A stretch of DNA of 32,327 nucleotides. Origin: Sulfurimonas sp. GTDB taxonomy: Bacteria; Campylobacterota; Campylobacteria; Campylobacterales; Sulfurimonadaceae. Made by a program: the position numbers and the translations under genes. The stretch is taken from contig PPDH01000044.1 of assembly GCA_002899765.1 (NCBI GenBank), positions 24,243-56,569 of the forward strand. Reading direction: 5' to 3'. The notes under the pieces are model-generated. The model was not told the origin of the DNA and did not search any database. It saw only the letters and a program-made list of their open reading frames with translations. How positions within the stretch are numbered: the first letter of the stretch is position 1; each line of letters opens with the position of its first letter. Below are positions 26,090 through 31,887 of this stretch, one piece after another.

Positions 26090-27123
26090 TATGCAGCCTT
26101 TTTATACTCATTTATAGTATGTACTTCTATGTTTTCATTACGCATATATAAAAGCTCTTTATCATCCCATATCTCCATTATTTTGTCACTATCAATAGTC
26201 ACTAATACTTTTAAACTGTTACCTTTTCTAACTTGTGTTAGAGCATAGAGAGTGAATCTATGATGTAACAATCTATGAAGATACAGAGGAGCGGTTGAGC
26301 GACTGGCACAAAATCTGTTTATACGGTTTTTTATATACCACGCATTAAGATATTCATCGTCTTGTGTTATCTGTTCTTTTGATTTTGGGAGCGTTTTATT
26401 GATATATTTCATAATATAACTTTTAGCATTTTGTATGTCTTTTACAAATTTATTTGATTTTGAAAAATAGAAGCGATTAAAAGCTTTTTCAACTTTTTCT
26501 ATCCTATCAGCTGGAATAAATAAGAGTATATGAGCGTGAGGAGTTCCGTTTTTGTGAGGTTCGTTAACTCTGTAATACATTCTTTTGTTTTTAGGCAAAT
26601 CTTTTAGTGACCTGTCTTGTCTAAGTTTAGCCCACATCTTGGTTAATATCTTTGTAGCTTCTCTTGGCTCTGCTCCGTTATATTTTGGATTTTTAATAAG
26701 TGTAGTATCATACTCTGACCTTTGCTTCATCGGATGAAACTCGCTAGGCAGAGTTATAGTCAAAAATACGGGAGTAAGATTTGAGCTTTCTGCTTCTCTT
26801 TGCAGTGTGTCTATGCGGTTTTGAATTTCGGCATAATATCTTTGTGGATTATGGTTTGACGATATAACGCACTCTTTGAGTTTAAGAGTGTTCCCCGTAA
26901 CTTTGTCTTTTATATAACCATACTCTAAAAAGTCATTTTGCTTTTGGATTTTAAGTTTTACCGACACTAAATCACTTTGTGATACTCCGTACTTTTTTAA
27001 AATGTCCACATCTTTTTTATAATTAGTCAAGGAGCGATTATCTCGCAAATCCTTCCGTGCGTCTCCGCACGGAGAGTTTTGCTCGATATCGCTCATATCA
27101 CTACAACAATATGATGAAGTCAT
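26089..27123 (-). CDS. Rolling-circle replication initiator (HUH endonuclease, gpA/inovirus type)
   Basis: Replication initiator of 344 residues, expected to nick one strand at the element's origin and start rolling-circle replication. Three HUH-superfamily motifs are in order: FLTITLPSEFH (about 120-130), the metal-binding NGTPHAHILLF with His196 and His198, and KSYIMKYINK (about 234-243) with Tyr236 and Tyr240 as nucleophile candidates. RFCASRSTAPLYLHRLLHH (about 270-288) resembles the C-terminal segment of P2 gpA-type proteins. The N-terminal 35 residues are poorly conserved in appearance and overlap a GC-rich hairpin. A 1-base overlap with the HTH gene follows. The exact family (phage gpA or inovirus Rep) needs a profile search. 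Confidence 0.85.
   Translation of the reverse strand: MTSSYCCSDMSDIEQNSPCGDARKDLRDNRSLTNYKKDVDILKKYGVSQSDLVSVKLKIQKQNDFLEYGYIKDKVTGNTLKLKECVISSNHNPQRYYAEIQNRIDTLQREAESSNLTPVFLTITLPSEFHPMKQRSEYDTTLIKNPKYNGAEPREATKILTKMWAKLRQDRSLKDLPKNKRMYYRVNEPHKNGTPHAHILLFIPADRIEKVEKAFNRFYFSKSNKFVKDIQNAKSYIMKYINKTLPKSKEQITQDDEYLNAWYIKNRINRFCASRSTAPLYLHRLLHHRFTLYALTQVRKGNSLKVLVTIDSDKIMEIWDDKELLYMRNENIEVHTINEYKKAA
27054..27073. other. GC-rich hairpin inside the rep gene, candidate replication origin
   Basis: TCCGTGC (27054-27060) and GCACGGA (27067-27073) pair perfectly around the loop GTCTCC. It stands out in an AT-rich element and lies in the 5' part of the rep coding frame, where gpA-type phages keep their origin. 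A nick site in the loop is a guess. Confidence 0.4.
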
Positions 27124-27124
27124 T

Positions 27125-27307
27125 TTATACTTCTTGTAAGGCTTTTATTTCTGGAAACGTGCCTTTTAGATAATCCGTTATGATAGTGTAATCATCTAAA
27201 TTTAGTGAGCCGTGAGCATTTAACCCGTCTAAGATTTTGACTAGGTTTTTTATTTTTGACTCTAAAGCAGTATTTGAGTTTTTAAACTCTTTTTTTGTAT
27301 CATTCAT
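27125..27307 (-). CDS. 60-residue ORF upstream of rep
   Basis: I do not recognise this protein. It is predicted to be all-helical and charged (MNDTKKEFKNSNTALESKIK... ending FPEIKALQEV). Its stop lies 1 bp before the rep ATG, which favours a real, coupled gene. It begins after a 192-bp gap. A copy-control or accessory role for Rep is possible, but nothing in the sequence shows it. Confidence 0.55.
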   Translation of the reverse strand: MNDTKKEFKNSNTALESKIKNLVKILDGLNAHGSLNLDDYTIITDYLKGTFPEIKALQEV

Positions 27308-27339
27308 TGTTTCTTTCCTTTAGTGAGGTTTTGAAATAC

Positions 27340-27374
27340 CATAGGGAGTTTTCCGCCAAGATTCACTCTCTATG
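27340..27374. other. Imperfect hairpin in the gap between element genes
   Basis: CATAGGGAG (27340-27348) pairs with CTCTCTATG (27366-27374) with one G-T pair and a 17-base loop containing CCGCC. It lies in the 192-bp space (27308-27499) between the 60-residue ORF and the ssDNA-binding-like gene, which holds no other ORF. It could be an origin, a terminator-like structure without T-tract, or chance. Confidence 0.35.
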
Positions 27375-27499
27375 TGTTATGATTAGCTCCATTAGTAGCA
27401 ACATAAAAGAAAAAATATAATGTTCTATTTCAAACATCTTTCTAACGCCCTCATTTCATTCGGTTGTTCCCACATTTTTTATAGATAAAAAATCGTGGC

Positions 27500-27769
27500 T
27501 TAATTACTTACGAAGAAACTTACAGTAGATTTAGACATAAAACTACATGGGACTTGTATTTTTTTGCCTACTTTGTCTTTGTATTCAGATATTTTTTCAA
27601 TAGGAACAGATATATCCTGCATCTCCTGTTTAATACTTCCATTTGACAGTTCTGTATCTACTAAAACTTGTAATACTGGTTTGCCTTTTGTAACCTCTCC
27701 GGTTTCTTTGTCTTTGAAGTCCGGTTTAACATATGTTGATAGCAACATTCCTTCGATTATTACTTTCAT
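27500..27769 (-). CDS. Small beta-rich protein, possible ssDNA-binding protein (inovirus G5P-like)
   Basis: An 89-residue protein with alternating short strands: MKVIIEGMLLSTYV, KGKPVLQVLVDTE, QDISVPIEKI, GKKIQVPCSFM and TVSFFVS, compatible with an OB-fold. Length, the ETGEVTKGKP loop, and its position with an HUH Rep in a small element resemble filamentous-phage ssDNA-binding proteins. No residue-level signature is decisive, so the function is an inference. Its start overlaps the ribbon-helix-helix gene stop by 4 bp, so the two are translationally coupled. Confidence 0.5.
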   Translation of the reverse strand: MKVIIEGMLLSTYVKPDFKDKETGEVTKGKPVLQVLVDTELSNGSIKQEMQDISVPIEKISEYKDKVGKKIQVPCSFMSKSTVSFFVSN

Positions 27770-28107
27770 TTGTCATCCTCTAATAATGAATTCAGAGCAT
27801 TTATTTTACTTTTCATAGTATCTTTCATTATTGCCTCATCTGGATCAGTTGGATAAAAACCTGTTAATTGATGGTAAAGATAGTCTCTATAATCAACCAA
27901 AAAAGATTTTGTTTTGTTTAGTTCATTTCCGCAGTCATCATTGATTAATGATTGTAAAGTAACGACAATCAATGAATTCATTGAAACTGACTCTTTTTCA
28001 GCCAATGACTGAATATCTTCTTTTAAACTAGCTGGTAGTTTTAAACTAAAAGGCACTTTCTCCTCCTCTTGTGATTTAACAGTCGCAATAATTTTTTTCC
28101 TATTCAT
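27766..28107 (-). CDS. Ribbon-helix-helix (Arc/MetJ-type) regulator
   Basis: A 113-residue protein. The ribbon VPFSLKLPASLKEDI (about 18-32), followed by a helix-turn-helix pair SLAEKESVSMNSLIVVTLQS (about 34-53), is a classic ribbon-helix-helix DNA-binding fold. A helical C-terminal part (about 60-113) follows. It is the first gene of the element's minus-strand operon. A perfect 16-bp palindrome lies 25 bp upstream of its start (28132-28147), so autoregulation and control of element replication are likely. AAGGAG precedes the ATG. Confidence 0.8.
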   Translation of the reverse strand: MNRKKIIATVKSQEEEKVPFSLKLPASLKEDIQSLAEKESVSMNSLIVVTLQSLINDDCGNELNKTKSFLVDYRDYLYHQLTGFYPTDPDEAIMKDTMKSKINALNSLLEDDK

Positions 28108-28131
28108 AGGAACTCCTTGTAAAGTGATTTG

Positions 28132-28147
28132 ACATTCATATGAATGT
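28132..28147. promoter_or_regulatory. Perfect 16-bp palindrome, likely repressor operator
   Basis: ACATTCATATGAATGT is fully self-complementary and lies just upstream of the ribbon-helix-helix gene. Such dimeric regulators bind palindromes at their own promoters. Nearby AT-rich TTTTATAAC on the minus strand could be the -10 region, which the operator would occlude. Confidence 0.6.
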
Positions 28148-28211
28148 TATAAAATGATACCTAAATAGAATTTAAATGTCAAATTATAAATAGAAATCAA
28201 TATTGATACCA

Positions 28212-28233
28212 TTTGTACCGTATTTTGTACCGT
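28212..28233. repeat. Right pair of TTTGTACCGT repeats (candidate integrase arm sites)
   Basis: TTTGTACCGT at 28212-28221 and 28224-28233 match the pair at 24743-24763. The gap between the ribbon-helix-helix gene and the right repeat (28148-28339) holds no ORF. These repeats are its only clear content. Confidence 0.6.
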
Positions 28234-28339
28234 TATTTGATTATGAAGAAGTGGAAGATTAGCTTAAATTGTTTATAGAATAGCTATTAATGAGTAGATA
28301 TTTAGGCTATATGCTTATCACTCATTGTTTCGTTTTGAA

Positions 28340-28356
28340 ATGATAGACAAACCATA
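28340..28356. repeat. Right attachment site (17-bp direct repeat)
   Basis: Identical to 24698-24714. It is followed by AC and then the REP-like region. An empty site would rejoin the response regulator end to the sequence from 28357. Confidence 0.85.
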
Positions 28357-28370
28357 ACAACTCTCTCTCG

Positions 28371-28391
28371 TTCCCACGGTTTCCGTGGGAA
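28371..28391. repeat. REP-like palindrome, left outer
   Basis: TTCCCACGG (28371-28379) and CCGTGGGAA (28383-28391) form a perfect 9-bp stem with a TTT loop, preceded by CTCTCTCG. The right outer copy (29135-29157) is its inverse relative and is partly degraded. Confidence 0.7.
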
Positions 28392-28416
28392 TGCATATAA
28401 AGTTAAAGCGACAAAA

Positions 28417-28450
28417 AGTATACACTCCCACGCTAGAGCATTGGAGCGAG
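28417..28450. repeat. REP-like repeat, left inner
   Basis: It begins AGTATACACTCCCA (28417-28430) and ends GGAGCGAG. The right inner repeat at 29081-29114 starts with the same 14 bases and ends GGGAGCGAG. The internal stem here has two mismatches. Confidence 0.65.
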
Positions 28451-28456
28451 AAGAAA

Positions 28457-28475
28457 ATATTGCAATTTGCAATAT
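28457..28475. promoter_or_regulatory. 19-bp palindrome upstream of the transposase gene
   Basis: ATATTGCAA (28457-28465) and TTGCAATAT (28467-28475) flank a single central T. It lies 50 bp before the transposase ATG and could be an operator. There is no T-tract to make it a terminator. Confidence 0.4.
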
Positions 28476-28524
28476 AATTGTCTATAGCTTTGAAAATGTT
28501 TTATACTCATAAAAAGGAAAATTT

Positions 28525-29067
28525 ATGGGTAGAAGCAGATATAAAATTTTTGAGCCTACATATCCTCACTTTGTAACATGTACAGTTCTTCATTGGATAC
28601 CGATATTTACAAGAGTTGAAACTACCGATATTGTTTTTCAAAGCCTAAAATATCTTCAAATTGTAGATAATCTAAAAATATTTGCTTATGTAATACTTGA
28701 AAATCATCTGCATTTAGTAGCTCAAAGTGATGATATAGCTAAAACCATGTCAAAGTTTAAATCTTTTAGCGCAAGAGAAATTATAAAATATCTCAAAGAG
28801 AAGAATGCCCAAACGATTTTAGAACAACTAGCGTTTTATAAAAAAGCTCACAAAAGTGACAGAGAATTACAACTTTGGCAAGAGGGAATACAGCCTAAAC
28901 TTATAGTCGATGAAAATATGATGATGAGCAGAATAAATTATATTCACAATAACCCCGTAAAACGAGGATATGTAGATGAAGCGAAGCATTGGCGTTATAG
29001 GCGTTATAGTAGTGCTAGGGATTATGAGGGGATGGTTGGTTTGTTGGAAATTGAGAAGCTATTTTGA
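28525..29067 (+). CDS. REP-associated tyrosine transposase (Y1, IS200-like fold)
   Basis: Single-stranded DNA transposase of 180 residues in the TnpA-REP (RAYT) family, which acts on REP hairpins. The N-terminus GRSRYKIFEPTYPHFVTCTV is typical. The metal-binding His pair is in ENHLHLVAQ (about 69-77). The Y1 nucleophile is probably in the helix before YIHNNPVKRGYVDEAKHWRY, a RAYT hallmark near 145-155. AAGGAAA precedes ATG 28525. REP-like repeats flank it on both sides, which supports the family call. It lies just outside the 3.6-kb element and is probably a domesticated host gene, not a self-moving element. Confidence 0.9.
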   Translation: MGRSRYKIFEPTYPHFVTCTVLHWIPIFTRVETTDIVFQSLKYLQIVDNLKIFAYVILENHLHLVAQSDDIAKTMSKFKSFSAREIIKYLKEKNAQTILEQLAFYKKAHKSDRELQLWQEGIQPKLIVDENMMMSRINYIHNNPVKRGYVDEAKHWRYRRYSSARDYEGMVGLLEIEKLF

Positions 29068-29080
29068 TGGGTTTAGATAA

Positions 29081-29114
29081 AGTATACACTCCCATACTGA
29101 AGCATGGGAGCGAG
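29081..29114. repeat. REP-like repeat, right inner
   Basis: It shares AGTATACACTCCCA with 28417-28430. CTCCCAT (29089-29095) pairs perfectly with ATGGGAG (29104-29110) around an 8-base loop. It begins 13 bp after the transposase stop. Confidence 0.65.
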
Positions 29115-29134
29115 TTTTGAGATGTCTGCATTTT

Positions 29135-29157
29135 CACGCGGAGCATGGGAACGAGAG
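29135..29157. repeat. REP-like repeat, right outer (degraded, inverted)
   Basis: The sequence contains GCATGGGAACGAGAG. Its reverse complement matches the CTCTCGTTCCCA start of the left outer repeat. The second stem arm is eroded. It faces the left outer copy in inverse orientation. Confidence 0.55.
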
Positions 29158-29186
29158 AACTCTACATGTATGAGGTTGTTTCAGTC

Positions 29187-30053
29187 TTAACACTCATCTT
29201 TTGGCGTGGATTCTTGAATGGTTTTATAGAAATAGCCGAGTCCTATAAGCATGATGGTTGTGCCTATGAGCAAGTAAAAGGCTGATATCATTTTTGAAGT
29301 ATCCTCAAGCGCGATTTTAAATACCACCATAAGCGTCTCTATGGAGAGGGCTATGATAATAGAGATGAGAAATTTCCCAAGTACTTTATACTGTTTGTCT
29401 TCAGATCTGTGAAACGATTGGTACATGACTTCATGTTCAAAAATCTGTTTTGCAAGGTCATAAATCGCCAGTCCAAGCGTTATAGATATTATGGATCTAA
29501 ATATATCGTGCAAAAAGTCGGATGTTTCCAAAGATGTCATAAGAAGAAAAAAGACAAACACTCCGTATGCTATAAGAGCTATAGAGACTAAAGCTAGTGA
29601 TGTAGAGCCAAAAAAGTAGATAGCCCGCTTGATTTTATCATGGAAGCTGTTATACTCTATAAGTTTGAGTTCTTCTAAGAGAAGAATAAGATTAATATCA
29701 AAAATATAGTATGTAGAGTTTATAAAATGAACTACCGATATGCTTGCTTTTCCTGTTTTATAATGAATGTATGTATTTGATATATAAATTCCATCTTCAT
29801 CTAAGTGCAGTTTTACAAAATAGTGGGTCTTGTCGCTTCCTATATTGGAAGGGTCCTCTCCCTTTTTAAACATGATAGGAGTTATCTGTTTATACTCACA
29901 ATCTACTCCGTACATTAACTGGATATAGCCGTACTGTTTTAGTATGCTTGGCGCCTCGGTCATGTACTCCTTAGGAAGACTGTCTATAAGTCTTTTGAGA
30001 AAAGAGTCTACATTGATTTTTTGTTTTTTATAGATATTTATTACTTCTTTCAT
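29187..30053 (-). CDS. PDC/Cache-like domain protein with C-terminal membrane helices
   Basis: A 288-residue protein of unknown exact role. The N-terminal soluble region (about 1-125) has a helical start and then strands and loops like YKQITPIMFKKGEDPSNIGS, HYFVKLHLDEDGIYIS and SVVHFINSTYYIFDINL. This is the layout of small PDC/Cache ligand-sensing domains. Four membrane segments follow, at about 150-173, 184-202, 226-248 and 255-275. No kinase, GGDEF or methyl-accepting domain is attached. It ends outside the transposase/REP cluster. AAAGAT(G)AAAG before the ATG is only a moderate ribosome site. The PDC assignment rests on pattern, not on invariant residues. Confidence 0.6.
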   Translation of the reverse strand: MKEVINIYKKQKINVDSFLKRLIDSLPKEYMTEAPSILKQYGYIQLMYGVDCEYKQITPIMFKKGEDPSNIGSDKTHYFVKLHLDEDGIYISNTYIHYKTGKASISVVHFINSTYYIFDINLILLLEELKLIEYNSFHDKIKRAIYFFGSTSLALVSIALIAYGVFVFFLLMTSLETSDFLHDIFRSIISITLGLAIYDLAKQIFEHEVMYQSFHRSEDKQYKVLGKFLISIIIALSIETLMVVFKIALEDTSKMISAFYLLIGTTIMLIGLGYFYKTIQESTPKDEC

Positions 30054-30233
30054 CTTTTGCCACCTTGTATAAAAAATTCCAATATATGAGCGTCAATAAA
30101 ACCATTATAGTGCAAAATTTTTATAACTTTTTTCTGTTAAATACAGAAGAGTTTTTCTTAAGCTAAATTAAATATATATTTTTCTATTTTAGGGTCTATG
30201 AGTTTAAAGCTAGTAAGAGTAAATCTTGTTTCA
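30054..30233. other. Intergenic gap with a small hairpin
   Basis: TTCTGT (30132-30137) and ACAGAA (30143-30148) pair around TAAAT. GAGTTTTTCTT follows on the plus strand. There is no plus-strand gene here to terminate, and the T-tract is on the wrong side for the cyclase gene. Nothing else was found in this 180-bp gap. Confidence 0.3.
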
Positions 30234-31436
30234 TTATGTGCTGCGGTTATCTGCAGAGGAGTCTTCAATACCTAAGTAATCTTCTGAAATTTTTATTTTA
30301 TCTCTACCGCTATTTTTAGCTTCATATAGAGCAGAATCTGCTGATTTGAAAGCTTCTGAAAAGTTTTTGTATTTGCCTGGATTTTTGTTTATCCCTATAG
30401 ATACGGTAATCTGAATGTAATCCTCTGTATTTATAAACATTTTGTGATTTCTGATATTGTTAAAAATCCTCTCTATAACATGATAAGATATTTCACTATC
30501 CTCAGATTTTCTTTTAATTAAGATTACAAACTCTTCGCCGCCATATCTGATAGCTATATCTTCATCAACTCTTATGGTGTTTAGGAGTATGCTTCCAACC
30601 TCTTTTAGTATAGTGTCGCCTACATTATGACCATAGGTATCGTTTATCTTTTTAAATTGGTCTATGTCTAATACTCCAAGTATGTACTCATTTAGGTTTA
30701 TTTTGGATTCAATATCTTGGAGATAGTTTCTGTTGAAAACATTGGTTAGTCTATCTGTGTAAGATGATTTTTTTATAGCTCTATATCTGAAAAGTTGAAA
30801 TATCAACGCACCCAAAGATACACTCATAAGGATAAGGATTAAAGCTATACCCATTTTCATCATCGCTAAGATTCTGCTTATCTCTTGTATCTTTTTTATG
30901 GAAAAGTCTATGGCGAGTACCAATTCCACTTTTTCGCCATGAAGAATGGGAACTAAATAACTTATGGAGAGTTTTTGTAAAAAAGCATGTTTGATGATTA
31001 TGGGCTCTTTTTTTGTGTAAAGCTCAAACCATTCAGGGCTACTGACATCAAATTTTTGGTCTAAAAGAGATTTTTCGGATTCAGGAGAAGCATCTACTAG
31101 GAATCTAAAGACATTATTTTTGTCTTTATATAATATATAAGCATATTTGATATTGTCGGTTATAAGGTTTTTTATGTTTCTCTCTAGCTCTTCTCTAAGT
31201 TTTTCATCTTTTTTTATATCGTCAATATAGCTACGGCTGTCTTTTAAAATCTCTTTTATAAAAAGTGCTTTGTGCTCAGTGATTTGCAAGACATCGCTTG
31301 TTGCATTTTTAAACATGTCTTTCTCTATAACTTTTTCATATCTGATTACAGTGAAGAGTAAAAAAGATAAAAAAGCGACAACAAAGAGAATCGCAGTAAC
31401 AAGATAATAAGGATTTTTAAAAGTATCTTTATTCAA
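30234..31436 (-). CDS. Membrane diguanylate cyclase with extracytoplasmic sensor domain
   Basis: Makes cyclic di-GMP from GTP. It has 400 residues: a membrane helix at about 11-31, a periplasmic Cache-like sensor at about 33-185, a second helix at about 191-216 and a GGDEF domain at about 225-385. The catalytic motif GGEEF is intact at 299-303 and the metal site region is VLDIDQFKKINDTYGH. The inhibitory RxxD site is replaced by VDED, so product inhibition at that site is probably lost. It starts at TTG 31436, overlapping the upstream stop by 8 bases; later ATG starts would delete the first helix. It is the third gene of a TonB receptor - secreted protein operon. Confidence 0.92.
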   Translation of the reverse strand: MNKDTFKNPYYLVTAILFVVAFLSFLLFTVIRYEKVIEKDMFKNATSDVLQITEHKALFIKEILKDSRSYIDDIKKDEKLREELERNIKNLITDNIKYAYILYKDKNNVFRFLVDASPESEKSLLDQKFDVSSPEWFELYTKKEPIIIKHAFLQKLSISYLVPILHGEKVELVLAIDFSIKKIQEISRILAMMKMGIALILILMSVSLGALIFQLFRYRAIKKSSYTDRLTNVFNRNYLQDIESKINLNEYILGVLDIDQFKKINDTYGHNVGDTILKEVGSILLNTIRVDEDIAIRYGGEEFVILIKRKSEDSEISYHVIERIFNNIRNHKMFINTEDYIQITVSIGINKNPGKYKNFSEAFKSADSALYEAKNSGRDKIKISEDYLGIEDSSADNRST

Positions 31437-31887
31437 CGTTATCTTCTATAAACTGGGAATATTCACTTGAGAGATTAACCTTGTTTGTATGGAGTCTCTG
31501 TTTTATAAACACGATATTAGGTCTGCTTTTGTTCCAAAAAAATGCACCGTAGTACTTCTTGTTAGAGATTAGTCTTTTGTAGTTGTTTGTAAAAAAGAGC
31601 TTATCCTTGCCTTTGCAGTTCTCTTCAGCTATACCGTTTTTATCAAAAACAAAATTTGCCGATTCACAATTTTGTGTTATTTTAAAATGTTTTGAATATA
31701 TTTTTTGTTCTTCTTTTGTTATCTCAGGAATATACAATTTCACTTTTTTACCCAAGGATGAAGTGGCGATTTTTGAGATTATTTTTGCTTCTAGATCTAT
31801 CTCTTTGTTGTACTTGTCTACTAAAAAAACATGTTGTTTAGCAAAGCCAAATGATAAGATACTTAGAATCAGGAGAAGTGCTTTCAC
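31429..31887 (-). CDS. Secreted protein of unknown function between receptor and cyclase
   Basis: A 152-residue protein, not recognised. The start is placed at GTG 31887, which overlaps the receptor stop (TAGTG) and yields a clean signal peptide, MKALLLILSILSFGFA. A GTG at 31899 would add four residues. The mature part (about 136 residues) has two cysteines (NCESANF and ENCKGKD), able to form a disulfide, and a distinctive GAFFWNKSRPNIVFIKQRL near the C-terminus. It probably lies in the periplasm between the outer-membrane receptor and the cyclase sensor. The layout recalls YfiR-type regulators, but the sequence does not clearly match them. Confidence 0.75.
   Translation of the reverse strand: MKALLLILSILSFGFAKQHVFLVDKYNKEIDLEAKIISKIATSSLGKKVKLYIPEITKEEQKIYSKHFKITQNCESANFVFDKNGIAEENCKGKDKLFFTNNYKRLISNKKYYGAFFWNKSRPNIVFIKQRLHTNKVNLSSEYSQFIEDNVE

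Larger units (their letters stand above)
24698..28356. mobile_element. 3.6-kb integrated rolling-circle element / ssDNA-phage-satellite-like island
   Basis: Bounded by a 17-bp direct repeat, one copy in the response regulator's 3' end. All six encoded genes lie on the minus strand: ribbon-helix-helix protein, possible ssDNA-binding protein, a 60-residue ORF, HUH replication protein, HTH protein and tyrosine integrase, with short gaps or overlaps. It holds integration, replication and control functions but no coat, assembly, relaxosome or conjugation gene. Paired TTTGTACCGT repeats sit inside both ends. This resembles integrative rolling-circle plasmids and filamentous-phage satellites such as RS1 in overall logic only; gene-level homology to RS1 is not claimed. 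Some cargo-free element of another kind remains possible. Confidence 0.85.

Noticed and set aside
24698-28356. Element as a full prophage or conjugative element
   Set aside because: No structural, lysis, relaxase-with-coupling or secretion genes fit in 3.6 kb, and every ORF seen is replication, integration or regulation.
28361-29160. CRISPR array, suggested by the repeated hairpins near 28371-29157
   Set aside because: Only four unequal copies with irregular spacing around a transposase gene. They fit REP-like elements and no cas gene is present.
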